DNA from: Chionis minor
Lineage: Eukaryota > Chordata > Aves > Charadriiformes > Chionididae
Length of the DNA: 64,000 bases
Direction: 5' to 3'
NCBI GenBank assembly: GCA_013398295.1
Contig: VZSF01009133.1
Coordinates: 191,199-255,198, forward strand
Shown: in pieces, positions 25,948-37,100 of the stretch
How positions within the stretch are numbered: the first letter of the stretch is position 1
Layout: every line of letters begins with the position of its first letter
Translations under genes and position numbers: made by a program
Notes under the pieces: model-generated
What the model was told of the DNA's origin: nothing
The model's input: the letters and a program-made list of their open reading frames with translations, nothing else
The model's database searches: none

Positions 25948-28900
25948 GTGAGTTGTTTGCATCCTTGCAAGTTCTAACTGAATAAAACTAAGGATTTTGT
26001 AAGAGACTAACTCATGTAATATTAGGAATAAATATATCTTTGTATGTTAACTTTCTCTCCTCTGCCATATGCTGAACTAAGTCTTTAATCCATACGCCCT
26101 CACCTCAAATTCTTGCACCTTTGCTGTCAGCGTAACGTTGACATTTCAAATTAGTTACTAAAAGAGAGTAGTACTGACTTAACTGCGCCTTGTAATTACA
26201 AGTGGTTCATCCTTCAACTCCATCCCCTCAGACCCCAGAGACTACAAATGCCATGTGGAAAACGCTTCAGAAATACCTGGCAGCATAAGAAGCCTGAGCA
26301 TCTTCCTGCAGGGTAAGGAGTCCACGGAAGAGGAGCGATGTCAGGGCTTCTAAAGGTGTGGTTAACAATTTCGGCTGTCCAAAAAGGATGCGAGAGGCCA
26401 CGCAGAGTTTTAGCTCTGTTTTGCTAAGAAAAAAAAAAAAAAGAGAGAGATCATTGTAGTAACCTTTGATGGGCTGGTGTCACTTGCCATCAGTAATTAT
26501 GCATAAAATCTGAAACTTTGAGATTTCGGCACCCACGCACCCCACCAAAGGGCCTCAGCTCCCGCGCAGCCTTTTGAGTCCCCCACGGGCAGCAGGGACC
26601 CCAAACAGAGGGGTCTGTCTGTCGACTGTTCGGGGACTTGCCCGTAGGTGGTTACGTTACTATAAAGTTAGATGGCGTGAATATTGTCCTCTGGGGTGTA
26701 ACAACTTACCGTGTGCTTGGGTATTAAGAATAAAGCCCACCCGACAAAAAAAGAACCACCGAAGGGATTACACATGGAGAACCTGCTGGAATTTCCCTCA
26801 TCGTGACATTAGCAGCGAGCTGTCTCTGAAGTTCCTTCACAGCAGCACATCCCTCACAGCTAACTGGGCTGGCCTGAACTTCTGCAAGAAAAATTGCACA
26901 TAGTTTAAAAGAAGCCATTTCTAATGTTTCTTATCCTCTTCCAGGCCCTGGGATAGCAGCAATCAACGGGAAGTTAAACAGAACCCAAAAAGTCATCACT
27001 CTGGAATGCTTTAGTCTTCAAAGCCCCGTGCGAGTAAATGTGCTGTATTTGGAGAAGATGCACGGAGATTGGACAAACCAGACAGCAGAGAAATGCACCC
27101 TGCAGAGCCTGAAAGTCACTGCCAGCACAGACAGAAAACCTGCTACCGGCCACACCTGCGGTTTACTAACACACCACGGAAAAAAGTTTCCGAGAAAATT
27201 TATTTTTAGGGCAAAAGGTATAAAGTTCAATGTAGCAAATAACATTTATGTATGTCAGAGGATGTCAGTCTCCAATTTCACATACCTAATACCTTAGCAG
27301 TTACTAAAAAAGACTATTTGTACCTTTCTGTTAAAAAAAAAAAAAAAAAAGAACCGTGAGAAAGTAATGACCCAGAATTAACACTACTGAAAGCTTCAGG
27401 TTTTGGAACAACTCCATGCTGTTGTTTATCCTTCTTTTGGGAAGGCCAGAAGGTTTTGGCAGATAGAGTTTCCAATATGAATATATATAGAAAATTCTGT
27501 ATGTTGGGAGATTGCACACAAGCAAGAAAACTGTCTCTAGTACTTCCCTGCAAATTGCCAGGTGCGCTGCCACCTGCGCCAGCATGCAAGTAATGCCAGC
27601 CTTCAACTGCTTCTGGTTCTTCAGTTTAAACAGAAACAAACATCTGGTTTTAAAACTTATTTCCAGTGTTTCTAGCAGGGATATCGAGGTGCATTATAAC
27701 AGCAAAGCTGCCCAAGCTGAAAGTTTTTGCCGAGGGTCTGACTGTCCCGTATGTGCACCAAGAAAACCAAACTTCTGAGAGTAAGTACCAATTCCCCCTC
27801 CAAAATCACAGAAGGAGCGTAGTGGTAGATGTAAAGGATAGAAAAAGATACTGGTTTTCACACACACAACTTTGACAAGGTTCTCCCAAACAGCCTCTAT
27901 CAGTAGAAGCACTGGTCCAGGTGCTCTAATGAGAAACCAGCGTGTAAGCTGTGACTTTCTCAACAAGTCACCCACGCTCAAGCGTGTCCCACGAGGGCTC
28001 CCAGCTTCCCTTAAAAACCTCACCTGACTTCAGCAGGAAGTTCCAAGCCCTAGTACTTACACGCCAATTTCATCTGGGGACCAGGCAGGACCTGAAAGAT
28101 ATTTGAAATATTTTAAAGTAAAAAGTTTCTGAGATTGTAGAGAGAGTCACAGCTTCCTGTGAAAGCCTACAGGGGACTCTGAATTGTCCCTCTACTCTGG
28201 TCCACCTAACTCAGCCCAACCCAACCAAAATGAAGAAAATTTTGAACTGTCAAAGACTTGTAAACACATCTGAAATATTCTTCTCTATCTCGTTTTAGAG
28301 GGCATTCCATCCACAACTGACAAAGATATGCTGCACAGACAGAAAATAAGTATCGTCATTAAAGCGTTCATCGCTTGTGCCCTGTTAGCCTTCGCAATAC
28401 CCTACATCGTGTTTGTTGTATGTGAAGTTCCCTGCCCAGTAAGTGTTTAATACGGCAGCTTCTCCTCCCAACCCCCCACTCTCACCCAGAACACAGCCTT
28501 GTCGGTGGCACAGAGTTACTGCTGCCCACGTGAGGCAATTCTGCCAAAAAGCAGCCCAGAACCACCTTGTGCTCCTGCGCGCGGGCAGCTGCTGCCCAGC
28601 TGGGAGAGCTGCTCCTGATGCCAGAGGAAGAAGAGTTTAGGGGTGCAAGAGAATAGGCAAGACTTTCAAAGGTCGGGTAACCCTCTCTACAGCCTTGTGG
28701 GCTGCAGGATGAACAATTTAAGCATGCTGACCAGGGGCCTATGTACAAGGAGGAGACACTGAGAGCAAAAGGCATTGGGGGCTGCAACACGACGACCTAA
28801 CTTCTGTAAAGCCATATTGCTTTAACACCTAAAAATCCAGCAGCATTCAGCGTGGCGCCTGCAGGAACACGCAGCCTTTTCGTTTTGAACAGCCGGGATT

Positions 28901-29089
28901 CCCCACCGCACGCCTAACTGCTTTTGCTTCTTTCCCCAGTGCGCGTGCCCTGCCTGGATCGGCAGCACGTGGAGCAGCAGCCGAAGGCGGCTCTCGGCAG
29001 CCTGCGTCCCAGTGCACGACAAAACAGCAACGCTTTTAACCAGGTTTCTTAAGGGCACGGAACAGAAGCCCCTGGAAGCTTTTGTCTGA
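25890..29089 (+). CDS. C17orf78: C17orf78 homologue, single-pass membrane glycoprotein of unknown function
   Basis: Six exons (25890..25947, 26232..26312, 26945..27217, 27667..27780, 28299..28438, 28940..29089) join to 816 nt, giving 271 aa; human C17orf78 is about 275 aa. Residues 1-15 form a hydrophobic signal peptide. The ectodomain (about 20-190) carries N-glycosylation sequons at N30, N58, N91 and N171 and a conserved VNVLYLE core. One transmembrane segment spans about 198-217, followed by the conserved motif EVPCP and a basic cytosolic tail. All junctions are GT-AG and all phases close. Position between ACACA and TADA2A and orientation match human 17q12. Function is not established; a type I surface or secretory-pathway protein is the inference. 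The last exon is the least conserved. Confidence 0.9.
26232..26312 (+). CDS. C17orf78: C17orf78 coding exon 2
   Basis: 81 nt, residues 20-46 plus one base. Acceptor ccctcag, donor GTAAGG at 26313. DPRDYKC and SIRSL align with the human order DLRDSSC and SIREL. Confidence 0.87.
26945..27217 (+). CDS. C17orf78: C17orf78 coding exon 3 (main ectodomain exon)
   Basis: 273 nt, residues 47-137 plus one base. Acceptor is ctcttccag and donor is GTATAA at 27218, a weak-looking donor. It contains NRT and NQT sequons and VNVLYLEKM, the clearest match to human (VNLVYLERR). Confidence 0.9.
27667..27780 (+). CDS. C17orf78: C17orf78 coding exon 4
   Basis: 114 nt, residues 138-175 plus one base. Acceptor atttccag, donor GTAAGT at 27781. 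FLAGISRC matches human FLPGISQC. It contains the NQT sequon at N171. Confidence 0.88.
28299..28438 (+). CDS. C17orf78: C17orf78 coding exon 5 (transmembrane segment)
   Basis: 140 nt, residues 176-222. Acceptor tcgttttag, donor GTAAGT at 28439. It encodes the juxtamembrane QKISIVIKAF and one hydrophobic helix ending in CEVPCP, which matches human EVPCP. Confidence 0.92.
28940..29089 (+). CDS. C17orf78: C17orf78 terminal coding exon (cytosolic tail)
   Basis: 150 nt, 49 codons plus TGA. Acceptor tctttccccag. It begins CACPAW and continues basic and Ser-rich. Similarity to the human tail is weak, so the call rests on splice signal, phase and the correct total length. Confidence 0.75.
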   Translation, partial: CACPAWIGSTWSSSRRRLSAACVPVHDKTATLLTRFLKGTEQKPLEAFV

Positions 29090-31704
29090 CTCCTGACCTC
29101 CCCTCCCCAGGTACTACTGGTCAGTGTCAGCCAGATTTCCCCTGGGGACAGAAGTCCTCAATGCAAGCAAGTCTCCAAGAGAAGATGGGATTAGGCAGCA
29201 TGGAGACAGCTAGTTCTGTCCCCTGGCGAAGCTGGGTGGGCTCAGCCGTCCCCACGGTGGCTGGCAGCCGTCCCCATGGTGGCAGCAGCCTCTGACAAGT
29301 CTTGTGTACCTCGGGGGCACGTGCCCGTGGGCACAAGCGGCGATGGGAGGGAGCTGAGTGAGACAGGAGGGAAGCTGGGACTGTCGAGGATGTACGGGGC
29401 CGGTCTGCGCTCATCCGCTCCGCTCTTCGCAGGGTAACCTGGCTTTAGGTGCATCTAAGCAAGAATTACTGTGCTTGGAGATAGACCCATCCCTTCCCCC
29501 TCCAAAAATTAAGTATCCCTGAATTACTAAGGTGCCTTTTCAGGAAGAAATAATTTAATCTTGTGCTTCCTACCCCATTAAGTGAACTGCTGAGGTTGAA
29601 CAGTTACACTCTACTCCCACCTCTCACTGTCCTTGGGATCAAGTCACTTAACTTCAGCTTATCCAGTTTGTCACCCAGCTCTGACAACTGCCCTGTAGTG
29701 AGGCCAGAGAGCTGAGCCCTGGCGGCGCACAAGAAGCCCTCTGGACATCACACATACAGAACGAACCACTTGAAAGCATTTAATTTGCAGAAATTATCAG
29801 TAAATAATTTCAAATAGAAAAATGAACATCACCTCATTTGTTAAAACTTCTGAGCAGAAAAAGGCAGCACACGAGCACATTACTCATTACAAATTATCCA
29901 CTTGGATCTTCTTGGAGTGTAACTGTAGTGAGAAATGGGCTGTAGTGAGAGTTTCAGAAATTGAACCGAGACCCTGAAGAGCCATTTCACACAAGCCATT
30001 GAACAGCCATCAGAGGGTGCCACCTTTGAGCCTCTACTGAGCTGAAAACCGTTTGAACAGACTTAAGGCAAACGACTTTTTATGTCACTGCTCCTTCCAG
30101 GAGACGTGAGGCGTGCTGTACCCTTCGTTAGTTCAGCCAGGAGATGTCGCACTACTAAATTACTCATCTGAAAAACGCCGGCACTGGTGTAAGACTCTAG
30201 GAGTTGCTTAACATGCCTCACAAATATTTTTTCTTCCCTTGCCAGCCAGATGCATAATAGCAAGATCCTTACACGACAAGATCCGAAATCATTGCCGTCC
30301 TTGAAACCTACCGGTGAAAAGCCACAGGTCTCAGAGGAAACACCCTTTTTACCTGCGAAAATGCATCACCTTCCCCTCACCACTGACTGGAAACAGCAGA
30401 AAGCAACTTTTGAGAAGACAACCATATGCTGATTCCTTCCCCTAACTACCCAGATCCTTATTTTAATTCCCAGATACAGGAAAAACCTGTTGGCATAAGC
30501 AATAAATATTTCATCGGTATTCCAAACTCTGGCTCTCTCAAATTTTTAAATTTTCCCCATAATTTTTCACATGCATTTGGGGCCTGGGCAAATTTGGAAA
30601 AGGAAATAATTTCCAGTATTTTTAGCCTTGCACTTAAATAGTTCAGACAGAGCACAGATGCAGCAAACTCATCCCAGGATACCAGACCTTCTCCTCCAGC
30701 CTCAACAGGAATAACGCAGATATAAATTATTGAGCTTTAGCCTTTGCCTAGGTCTGTGTAGGCGCATATTTTCATGTGCTAATACAAAATGAATCTCTGA
30801 TCTATTTGCAAGGTACTTATATCTAATGCAGTCTTCAGCTTTCAGATATGAACTGCCAAAGGCTGCATCTGCCTGCGACAGAGAACCGCTCTCATCTCAA
30901 GTTCCCATGCAAAGGATTAAATGCTTCAGAATCTGCATAAATGAATAGAAGCCGCCTTCGAGCCAGGCAGCGAACAATATACCACTTCCCCCCAGTAATG
31001 CAGATCCTGTTCATCTAAATCAAGATCATGCACGCTCTGAGGGGCACCAGAAGAATGTCACACAAAATCAGGATCTCACAACGGCAGAAAAAACTGTTGC
31101 ACAGAAACAGGAATGACAGGAGTTTTTTGGGGAAGAGGTGTGGGGTCACTGAGGGGTTCCAGGCAGGTGGAGGTTACTGCAGGAACAGCGCCCAACTATA
31201 AGCACGTATTTGCAATCCGTGAAATACCTGTTCTATTTGCCAGCAGCAGCGCACCATAAACATACAGAGAATCTACTTAACAACTTTGTTAAACCACATT
31301 TCAATTGTCAGCGTCGCTGTTACCATTGCGCCAGGCTCTGGACGGGCACCGCATCCCCACGGGAACACAGTACAGCATGGGAGGCTACTGCAGAGGTGAC
31401 AAGGGCCACCACGAGGTGCCCAGTGCCGCTGTGCCTGGCCGCCTGGGCAGACTGCCTGGTACGAAAACAAACACAACCAGCTAAATCATTCCCGAGCTTC
31501 AGGGTTTTATGCAATGCAAGACTCATTAAGCCTTATTCAAATCCCTCCGATGGGATGTTCTCAACAAGCCCGAGCCCACATCGGCACCTAGTTCCCAAGG
31601 ACATCCGCAGCGTGCATGGGAGACAGCCAGGAGAAGATCTCGCAGGCAGGACAGTGCCTGCAGGCCAGCAGGGAAGGGGCTGGAAAGCCCTTTCCCAAGT
31701 GAAG
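29090..31704 (+). other. C17orf78 3' UTR and following intergenic sequence
   Basis: No further exon is recognised. No AATAAA follows the stop closely; the first I see is at 30501-30506, which would make a UTR of about 1.4 kb. 29600-29700 has a faint MIR-like word (caagtcacttaac). The rest is unremarkable. Confidence 0.5.
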
Positions 31705-32110
31705 TGTCATGATTTAACTCTATCCAGCAACTAGGACCACGCAGCCTCTCGCTCACCCTCCCCTTCTCCACCATGGGGTAGGGAGAAGCGAGAGAAAAGG
31801 AGGGGAAAGAGGAGAAAAACCATCGTGGGTTGTGATAAAGACAGTTTAATAGAACACTAACAGAAAACTAAGATAACAATAATAATAACAATGGTAAGGG
31901 AATGCACAAGACCTGAGTCGCTCTCACTGCCTCGTGAATTTGCACCATTCCGAGCAGAGATTGCCGGATCCCCCACCCCAATCTCAGCCCACCCACATGT
32001 ATAAACCACGCAGGACATCTACGGGACGGAATATTCCATCGGCCGTTCCGGTGTTCTGTCTCTGCTCCTTCTCAGCTTCTATGGGAAGCTGAAAAGCAGC
32101 CTCGGAAAGC
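31705..32110 (-). mobile_element. Solo LTR of an avian endogenous retrovirus (old, truncated)
   Basis: Read on the minus strand it has an ATTAAA/ctgtctttatcacaaccca block followed by a pyrimidine-rich stretch and an end in ...CA at 31705. This is the 3' end of a common avian LTR type. The other end is blurred near 32110. No internal retroviral genes are present on either side, so it is a solitary LTR. The family name is not assigned. Confidence 0.65.
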
Positions 32111-32456
32111 ATGAACATCGCTCAGCAACAACGGAACCAATACGCATCGCTGTCACTCCCTTCACAGCGAGCCTGAAAACGCGGCAGCCGCGGGAAAGAA
32201 AACGCGCTTCGCCTCGGGGGAAACCGGGACAGAGCCAGCCCGGACCCGCCGTGGCTACCCCAGAAACCCAAAGGCCGAACCCAAAAGTCGGTTCCGCGGG
32301 CGGGAGCCGCCCGCACGCGCCGTTACTCACTGCCACGGGAAGCAGCCTTAACCCCGCCCCGGCGCAGCGCGTCGCCCCCGGGAGCGCCGCGGACACCCGG
32401 CTCCGGGAAGGCCCCAGCGCCCCGCGGGATCCCCCGGACCGGCGGCGCCGGGACCC

Positions 32457-32775
32457 NNNNNNNNNNNNNNNNNNNNNNNNNNNNNNNNNNNNNNNNNNNN
32501 NNNNNNNNNNNNNNNNNNNNNNNNNNNNNNNNNNNNNNNNNNNNNNNNNNNNNNNNNNNNNNNNNNNNNNNNNNNNNNNNNNNNNNNNNNNNNNNNNNNN
32601 NNNNNNNNNNNNNNNNNNNNNNNNNNNNNNNNNNNNNNNNNNNNNNNNNNNNNNNNNNNNNNNNNNNNNNNNNNNNNNNNNNNNNNNNNNNNNNNNNNNN
32701 NNNNNNNNNNNNNNNNNNNNNNNNNNNNNNNNNNNNNNNNNNNNNNNNNNNNNNNNNNNNNNNNNNNNNNNNNNN
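32457..32775. other. Assembly gap (319 N)
   Basis: A run of N bordered on the left by CpG-rich sequence and on the right by a G-rich tandem array. Its true length is unknown because arrays collapse easily. Confidence 1.
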
Positions 32776-33123
32776 GATATGGGGGAGCGGGATGGGATGG
32801 CAGTGGGGAGTGGGGATGAGATATGGAGGAGTGGGATACGATATGGGGAGTGGGGATGGGATATGGGGGATTGGGGGTGGGATGTGGGGAAGTAGGATGG
32901 GATATGGGGGAGTGAGGATGGGATATAGGGAATGGGAATTGAGGATGGGATATGCGGAGTGGGTTATGGGGAGTAGGGAGTGGGGATCGGGAATAGGATA
33001 TGGGGGAGTGAGATGTGGGGAGTGGGTCAATGGGAGTGGGGTTTAGGAATGGGCTATGGGGGAGTGAGATTTGGTGAGTGGGATATGGGGAGCGGGGTTT
33101 GGGGATGGGATATGGGGGAGTGC
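32776..33123. repeat. G-rich minisatellite (GGGATATGGGGGAGTG-type units)
   Basis: About eleven imperfect units, each built on 'gatatgggg' and 'agtgggg', fill roughly 350 bp from the gap edge. Unit length varies, about 18 to 45 bp. The purine strand has many runs of three to five G. The reverse strand gives a long open frame of Pro/Ile/His/Ser repeats, which is a by-product of the array and not a gene. Confidence 0.92.
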
Positions 33124-34134
33124 ACGGGCAGGGGTGTCGCAGGAACGGCGTGTGCTGCCATGCTGGGTGCTGGGGGCGCCCCGGCGGGCCAGCGGGGCGC
33201 GGGTTCAAGCCGGCCTGTGGTCGGGGCTGGCGAGTGCCCAGAGGCGGCTGTGTGGTGTCGCTTATGCCGCGGGGTAAAAAGTCCACTCTGGAAGTTGCTC
33301 TTGGTTCCCTGAGGATCCAGGCAGAGGGGCAGGGATGTGTAGCCGGGATGGAAGCAGCCGCCATCTGCGTGGAAGGGCTGCACAGCTTCCGTGGTGCCCC
33401 TGGACGCAGGCCCATGCCCCGTTGCGTGGTCCATGGGGGAGAAAAGTCTAGAAAAAGAAAAGTGAATTTCAATAAGTGAAAAGCCTGAGCCATTCCCAGC
33501 AAAAATACCTTGTAAAAGTGAGACATGTTAGAGATCCCACGATGGAAAACAACTCAGTTCCCTGATGGTGGACGGCAGCGTAGAACCTCACTGCAGAGGT
33601 GCTGCTGAATCACGCCTGTTCACAGGAGCGGCCACACGGTCGACGCTGAGAATGTGGTTGACATGAGCATTGTAGATTTTTGCACTGCCGTGTCCGTGCC
33701 ACCTCTGACCTGTCGGTTCTCTTCCTCGTGCAGCTGGGAGGTGCAAAACACTTCCTTGCACAACAGCAGTCCGTAACTCTGCTCAGCACATGCGCTCCTG
33801 CCGAAAGCCTCGGGTCAGGGTTGGCTTGTCTCCCCATCGCTTCACGGCTCTTCTGGCGCTCTGTCCCGTCTCTCCGCATTTCATTTCTTCTCCTGCGCAG
33901 CAAACAGGCTCTCGGGCATGTCAAAGGGTCCCTGTCACGAAGAGTGCTGACAGCCCTTTCGCTTTTGTCTTCAGGACGCTCTGGGAGGATCTCGTCTGCG
34001 AGGGCTGTGGGAGAGGTGTCTGCAGGGAGAGAGTCCCCTTTTTGGACACACGGGTTGGGGCAAGGCTTCCACTGCCGGCTTTTAGGCGAGACGGGCTTTA
34101 CTCAGAGGAGCAAGAACACCACCAAGGGAGAGGA
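33124..34134 (+). other. TADA2A: TADA2A upstream region and 5' UTR
   Basis: No separate gene is seen. A possible acceptor (cttttgtcttcag) ends at 33974, so the exon with the start codon may run from 33975 to 34159. The upstream non-coding exon cannot be placed. Confidence 0.5.
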
Positions 34135-34159
34135 ATGGAGCGTCTGGCCTCCTTCAGTA
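34135..34159 (+). CDS. TADA2A: TADA2A coding exon 1
   Basis: MERLASFS plus one base. Donor GTAAGT at 34160. Confidence 0.93.
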
Positions 34160-37100
34160 GTAAGTACCGTAAGATGACATTTGGAAGGTGTTTGCCATCA
34201 TTTTGCCGTCGTTTGAAGACATTAGCAGCCATCTGTAGGGGGAGAGACAAGAAAACTAGCAGTATTTGGTCAACAGTGTCACTTCTTTCATCAAATTCTC
34301 AAGAGCACAAGTACGTGAAGGATTTGGTGGGAATTCAGATCTTTTTTTCTATCTACTTTTTATAGTTGGGCTAGGTCAAATCCATTTTCTTGGAAAAAGC
34401 GTGGCTTATAACTGGACAGTCTATTTATTTTGACTGCTTTGCAATAAGCAAAATATGAAAAACTTGCAGAGCAGTGTTTCATTCCTTCTTCAGCAATCTG
34501 AGCAGCGTCTGAGGTTTGGACAGGTTACAGGACAATCTTGTCGACGCCTTTGCAACCACAGCAATACGCTGTACGAGTCAGAGTCGAGGTAGCTGGAGGG
34601 GAGGCTGCGGCGCTGAGCAGCGTTCTCCACACGTAAGGCCTCGGGGCTGGTCTTTGCTGCAGAGCACGAGCGCGGGCAGTGGATCAGACCGGCCGGGCAG
34701 CGCAGCTCCTGCCGTCACTGCCGAGTCGTACCAGGAGGCTGCTGCAGACAAGGTTTTCCTTTGATTCCTTTGCACAAGTTCAGGTTTATCAGGTATCGGT
34801 GTATCCGGTCCAGCGGAGACGCGGTGCCAAATCTCTCTTACAACTCCAGCTGAACACGGAACTGTTCACAGGCGCTTGGAGAAGATGCTGTAGGAGAGAG
34901 ATTATATGACAGTTGGGTTCACTTAAAATTACTGGGCACGAGTGAATTTAGGTGATTGCAAAACCAGTTTGTGTTGTATGAGATTTACTTTTGGCTTCAC
35001 AGATGACCCTTTTGATAAGCCTCCGTGCCGGGGTTGCTCTTCGTACCTCACGGAGCCCTACGTGAAGTGTGCTGAGTGCGGGCCTCCTCCCTTCCTCCTG
35101 TGTTTGCAGGTGAGTCCAGGGATAAAAGCGAAGGAATTAATTTCTTTGAGAAAGTCTTCAAAGGCCTGTCCGGTGCCAAGTGGTTCAATAAACACATTAA
35201 TAACCGGTCTCTGTAAACTTGTATCAACACACTTATTTGCTCAGGGACAGGGAAATGACAAAGAAAATGTTGGAGGCTGAAGAATTGAGGCATGAGCAGC
35301 TGAAGGAGATACTTGTGAAGGCAGCCAAAGCTACCTACAGACATGCAGTCAGCCTGACTGTAACGGAGCATGCCACTGCGTGTCTGGAGAGGTATCCTTT
35401 CTGTCATCTTTTATGGCATGGAAAAGAAAAGCCATCAAGAAACACCCTTTCCCTGTCAGCACATGTTGGTTTTTTCTTCCCAAATGGAAAAGAAAATGGG
35501 GGGAAGTTTGCAATATTGACAATAGTTGTTTGTGACCGGATATACTTCTTTAAAATTTGTGGGTGTGATCTGATAACCACAGAAAGTACTGCTAGTTTTA
35601 GTTATTAAATAAATACGTTCGCATTATTTATGATGAAAAAATGGCAACAACCTCTGAAACTGAAAAAGGAACTTAGCCTTGTTCTCAGATACATACAAAA
35701 TACACAAAACCATATTTTCTATATTTGGTATATTTTTGTTCATTTACCTGTATTTAGAGAAGCAGAAATTTAGCTGAAAATAGCTGCAAACCATGCTGGT
35801 GCTTTTTAAACAGAAAACCAAAATTAACAGGAAACTGTTTTTAGTACTTTCAATGCTCTGATCTTTTCCTGGAACAATCAACTGTAGAACATAGCACCAA
35901 GCTTTCATTCACCCGCCTAACTTTACCATAAATACAAAAAAAGTATGTCCATTCGCAGGAGTTGTGTCTTGGCACAAAAGACAAGTAAGATACAAAGACA
36001 GATTTAACACAATTTTAGCAAATATTTTTCTCCCGTTTAATGTTTTCTCTAAAATGAAATCAGAAAAATTGAATATCCTTTTCAGCATATCAGGTGGCCA
36101 GTTTTGGATACCCAGTGGTCAGACAATAAAAGGAAAAAAGGGACCAGTGGAAATGTTTTCAGGGCAGAAGGAAGAGACTAACATAATGCTAATCTTTTGT
36201 TCTACAGTGTTTCACACGAGGATTTGAATACAAGAAGCATCAAAGCGATCATACTTATGAGATAATGGTAAATATTCCTTTTAGATAACACCTACTCAGT
36301 CTTGAGCTTTCATAACTTCCCAGGAGTTAGACCCTCGCTTACGAATATTACATTGAAAAGTTAAGTGATACAAGTCTTTGATTCAGAGGTTTAGAACTAT
36401 CAGAAAGAGAAAAAGTCTTCCTTGAAAGCAAAGAAAAATACCCACCTGGAACATAATGGAAGAGTGGAGACATATAAAGTTACATTCTTTATTGTGCCTG
36501 GATAGCACAACACATCCCACTAGACTTCCAATTCTTTAACCGTGTGAATCAACTTCTGTTTCTCTATTCCTGTTTTTTCTGCCCCAAAATTATTCATTTA
36601 AAAAGTCTTAAGTATTTTTTACTATGTTTCATAGTATAACATTGTTGAATTACATGACACAACATGTAACAGTATATTCAGAAGACCTGTAGCTACAAAC
36701 TAGTTTTTCCTGTAGTTGATGACCCACCCAGTGGCCTAAATAATTCAACAATTATTTGATCAGGTTTCATGGGACACAGTAAGTTTACAACTACCAGTAT
36801 TATATAAATGTATATATTATAGTTTAGAACTTCTTTGCTCTTTGTGTGTTGGATTATAACAGAGGATCACAGCAGGCTGATTTGCTTTTTTCTTCTCTAG
36901 ACTTCCGATTTCCCTGTCTTGGATCCTAACTGGACAGCTCAAGAGGAAATGGCTCTCCTGGAAGCTGTGATGGACTGTGGATTTGGAAACTGGTGAGAAT
37001 TTAGTGGTTGAGACAACTTCAGGGAATGATGGGTGGTTTTTCCTTTCATTTCACCGGATCTCACTGTTGAATACATCGGCGCACATTCAGCGTTCAATGA

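Larger units (their letters stand above)
32110..33300 (+). promoter_or_regulatory. TADA2A: CpG island, probable TADA2A promoter (interrupted by gap)
   Basis: CpG-dense sequence at 32160-32456 runs into the second gap; GC-rich sequence resumes after the minisatellite at about 33120-33260. It lies 1-2 kb upstream of the TADA2A start codon, with no other gene nearby on the plus strand. The start site is probably in or near the N run. Confidence 0.65.

Noticed and set aside
32323..33526. Open frames of 235 and 392 codons on the minus strand, with Pro/Ile/His/Ser repeats
   Set aside because: The repeats are the reverse strand of the minisatellite plus N codons; no codon-level conservation or splice context.
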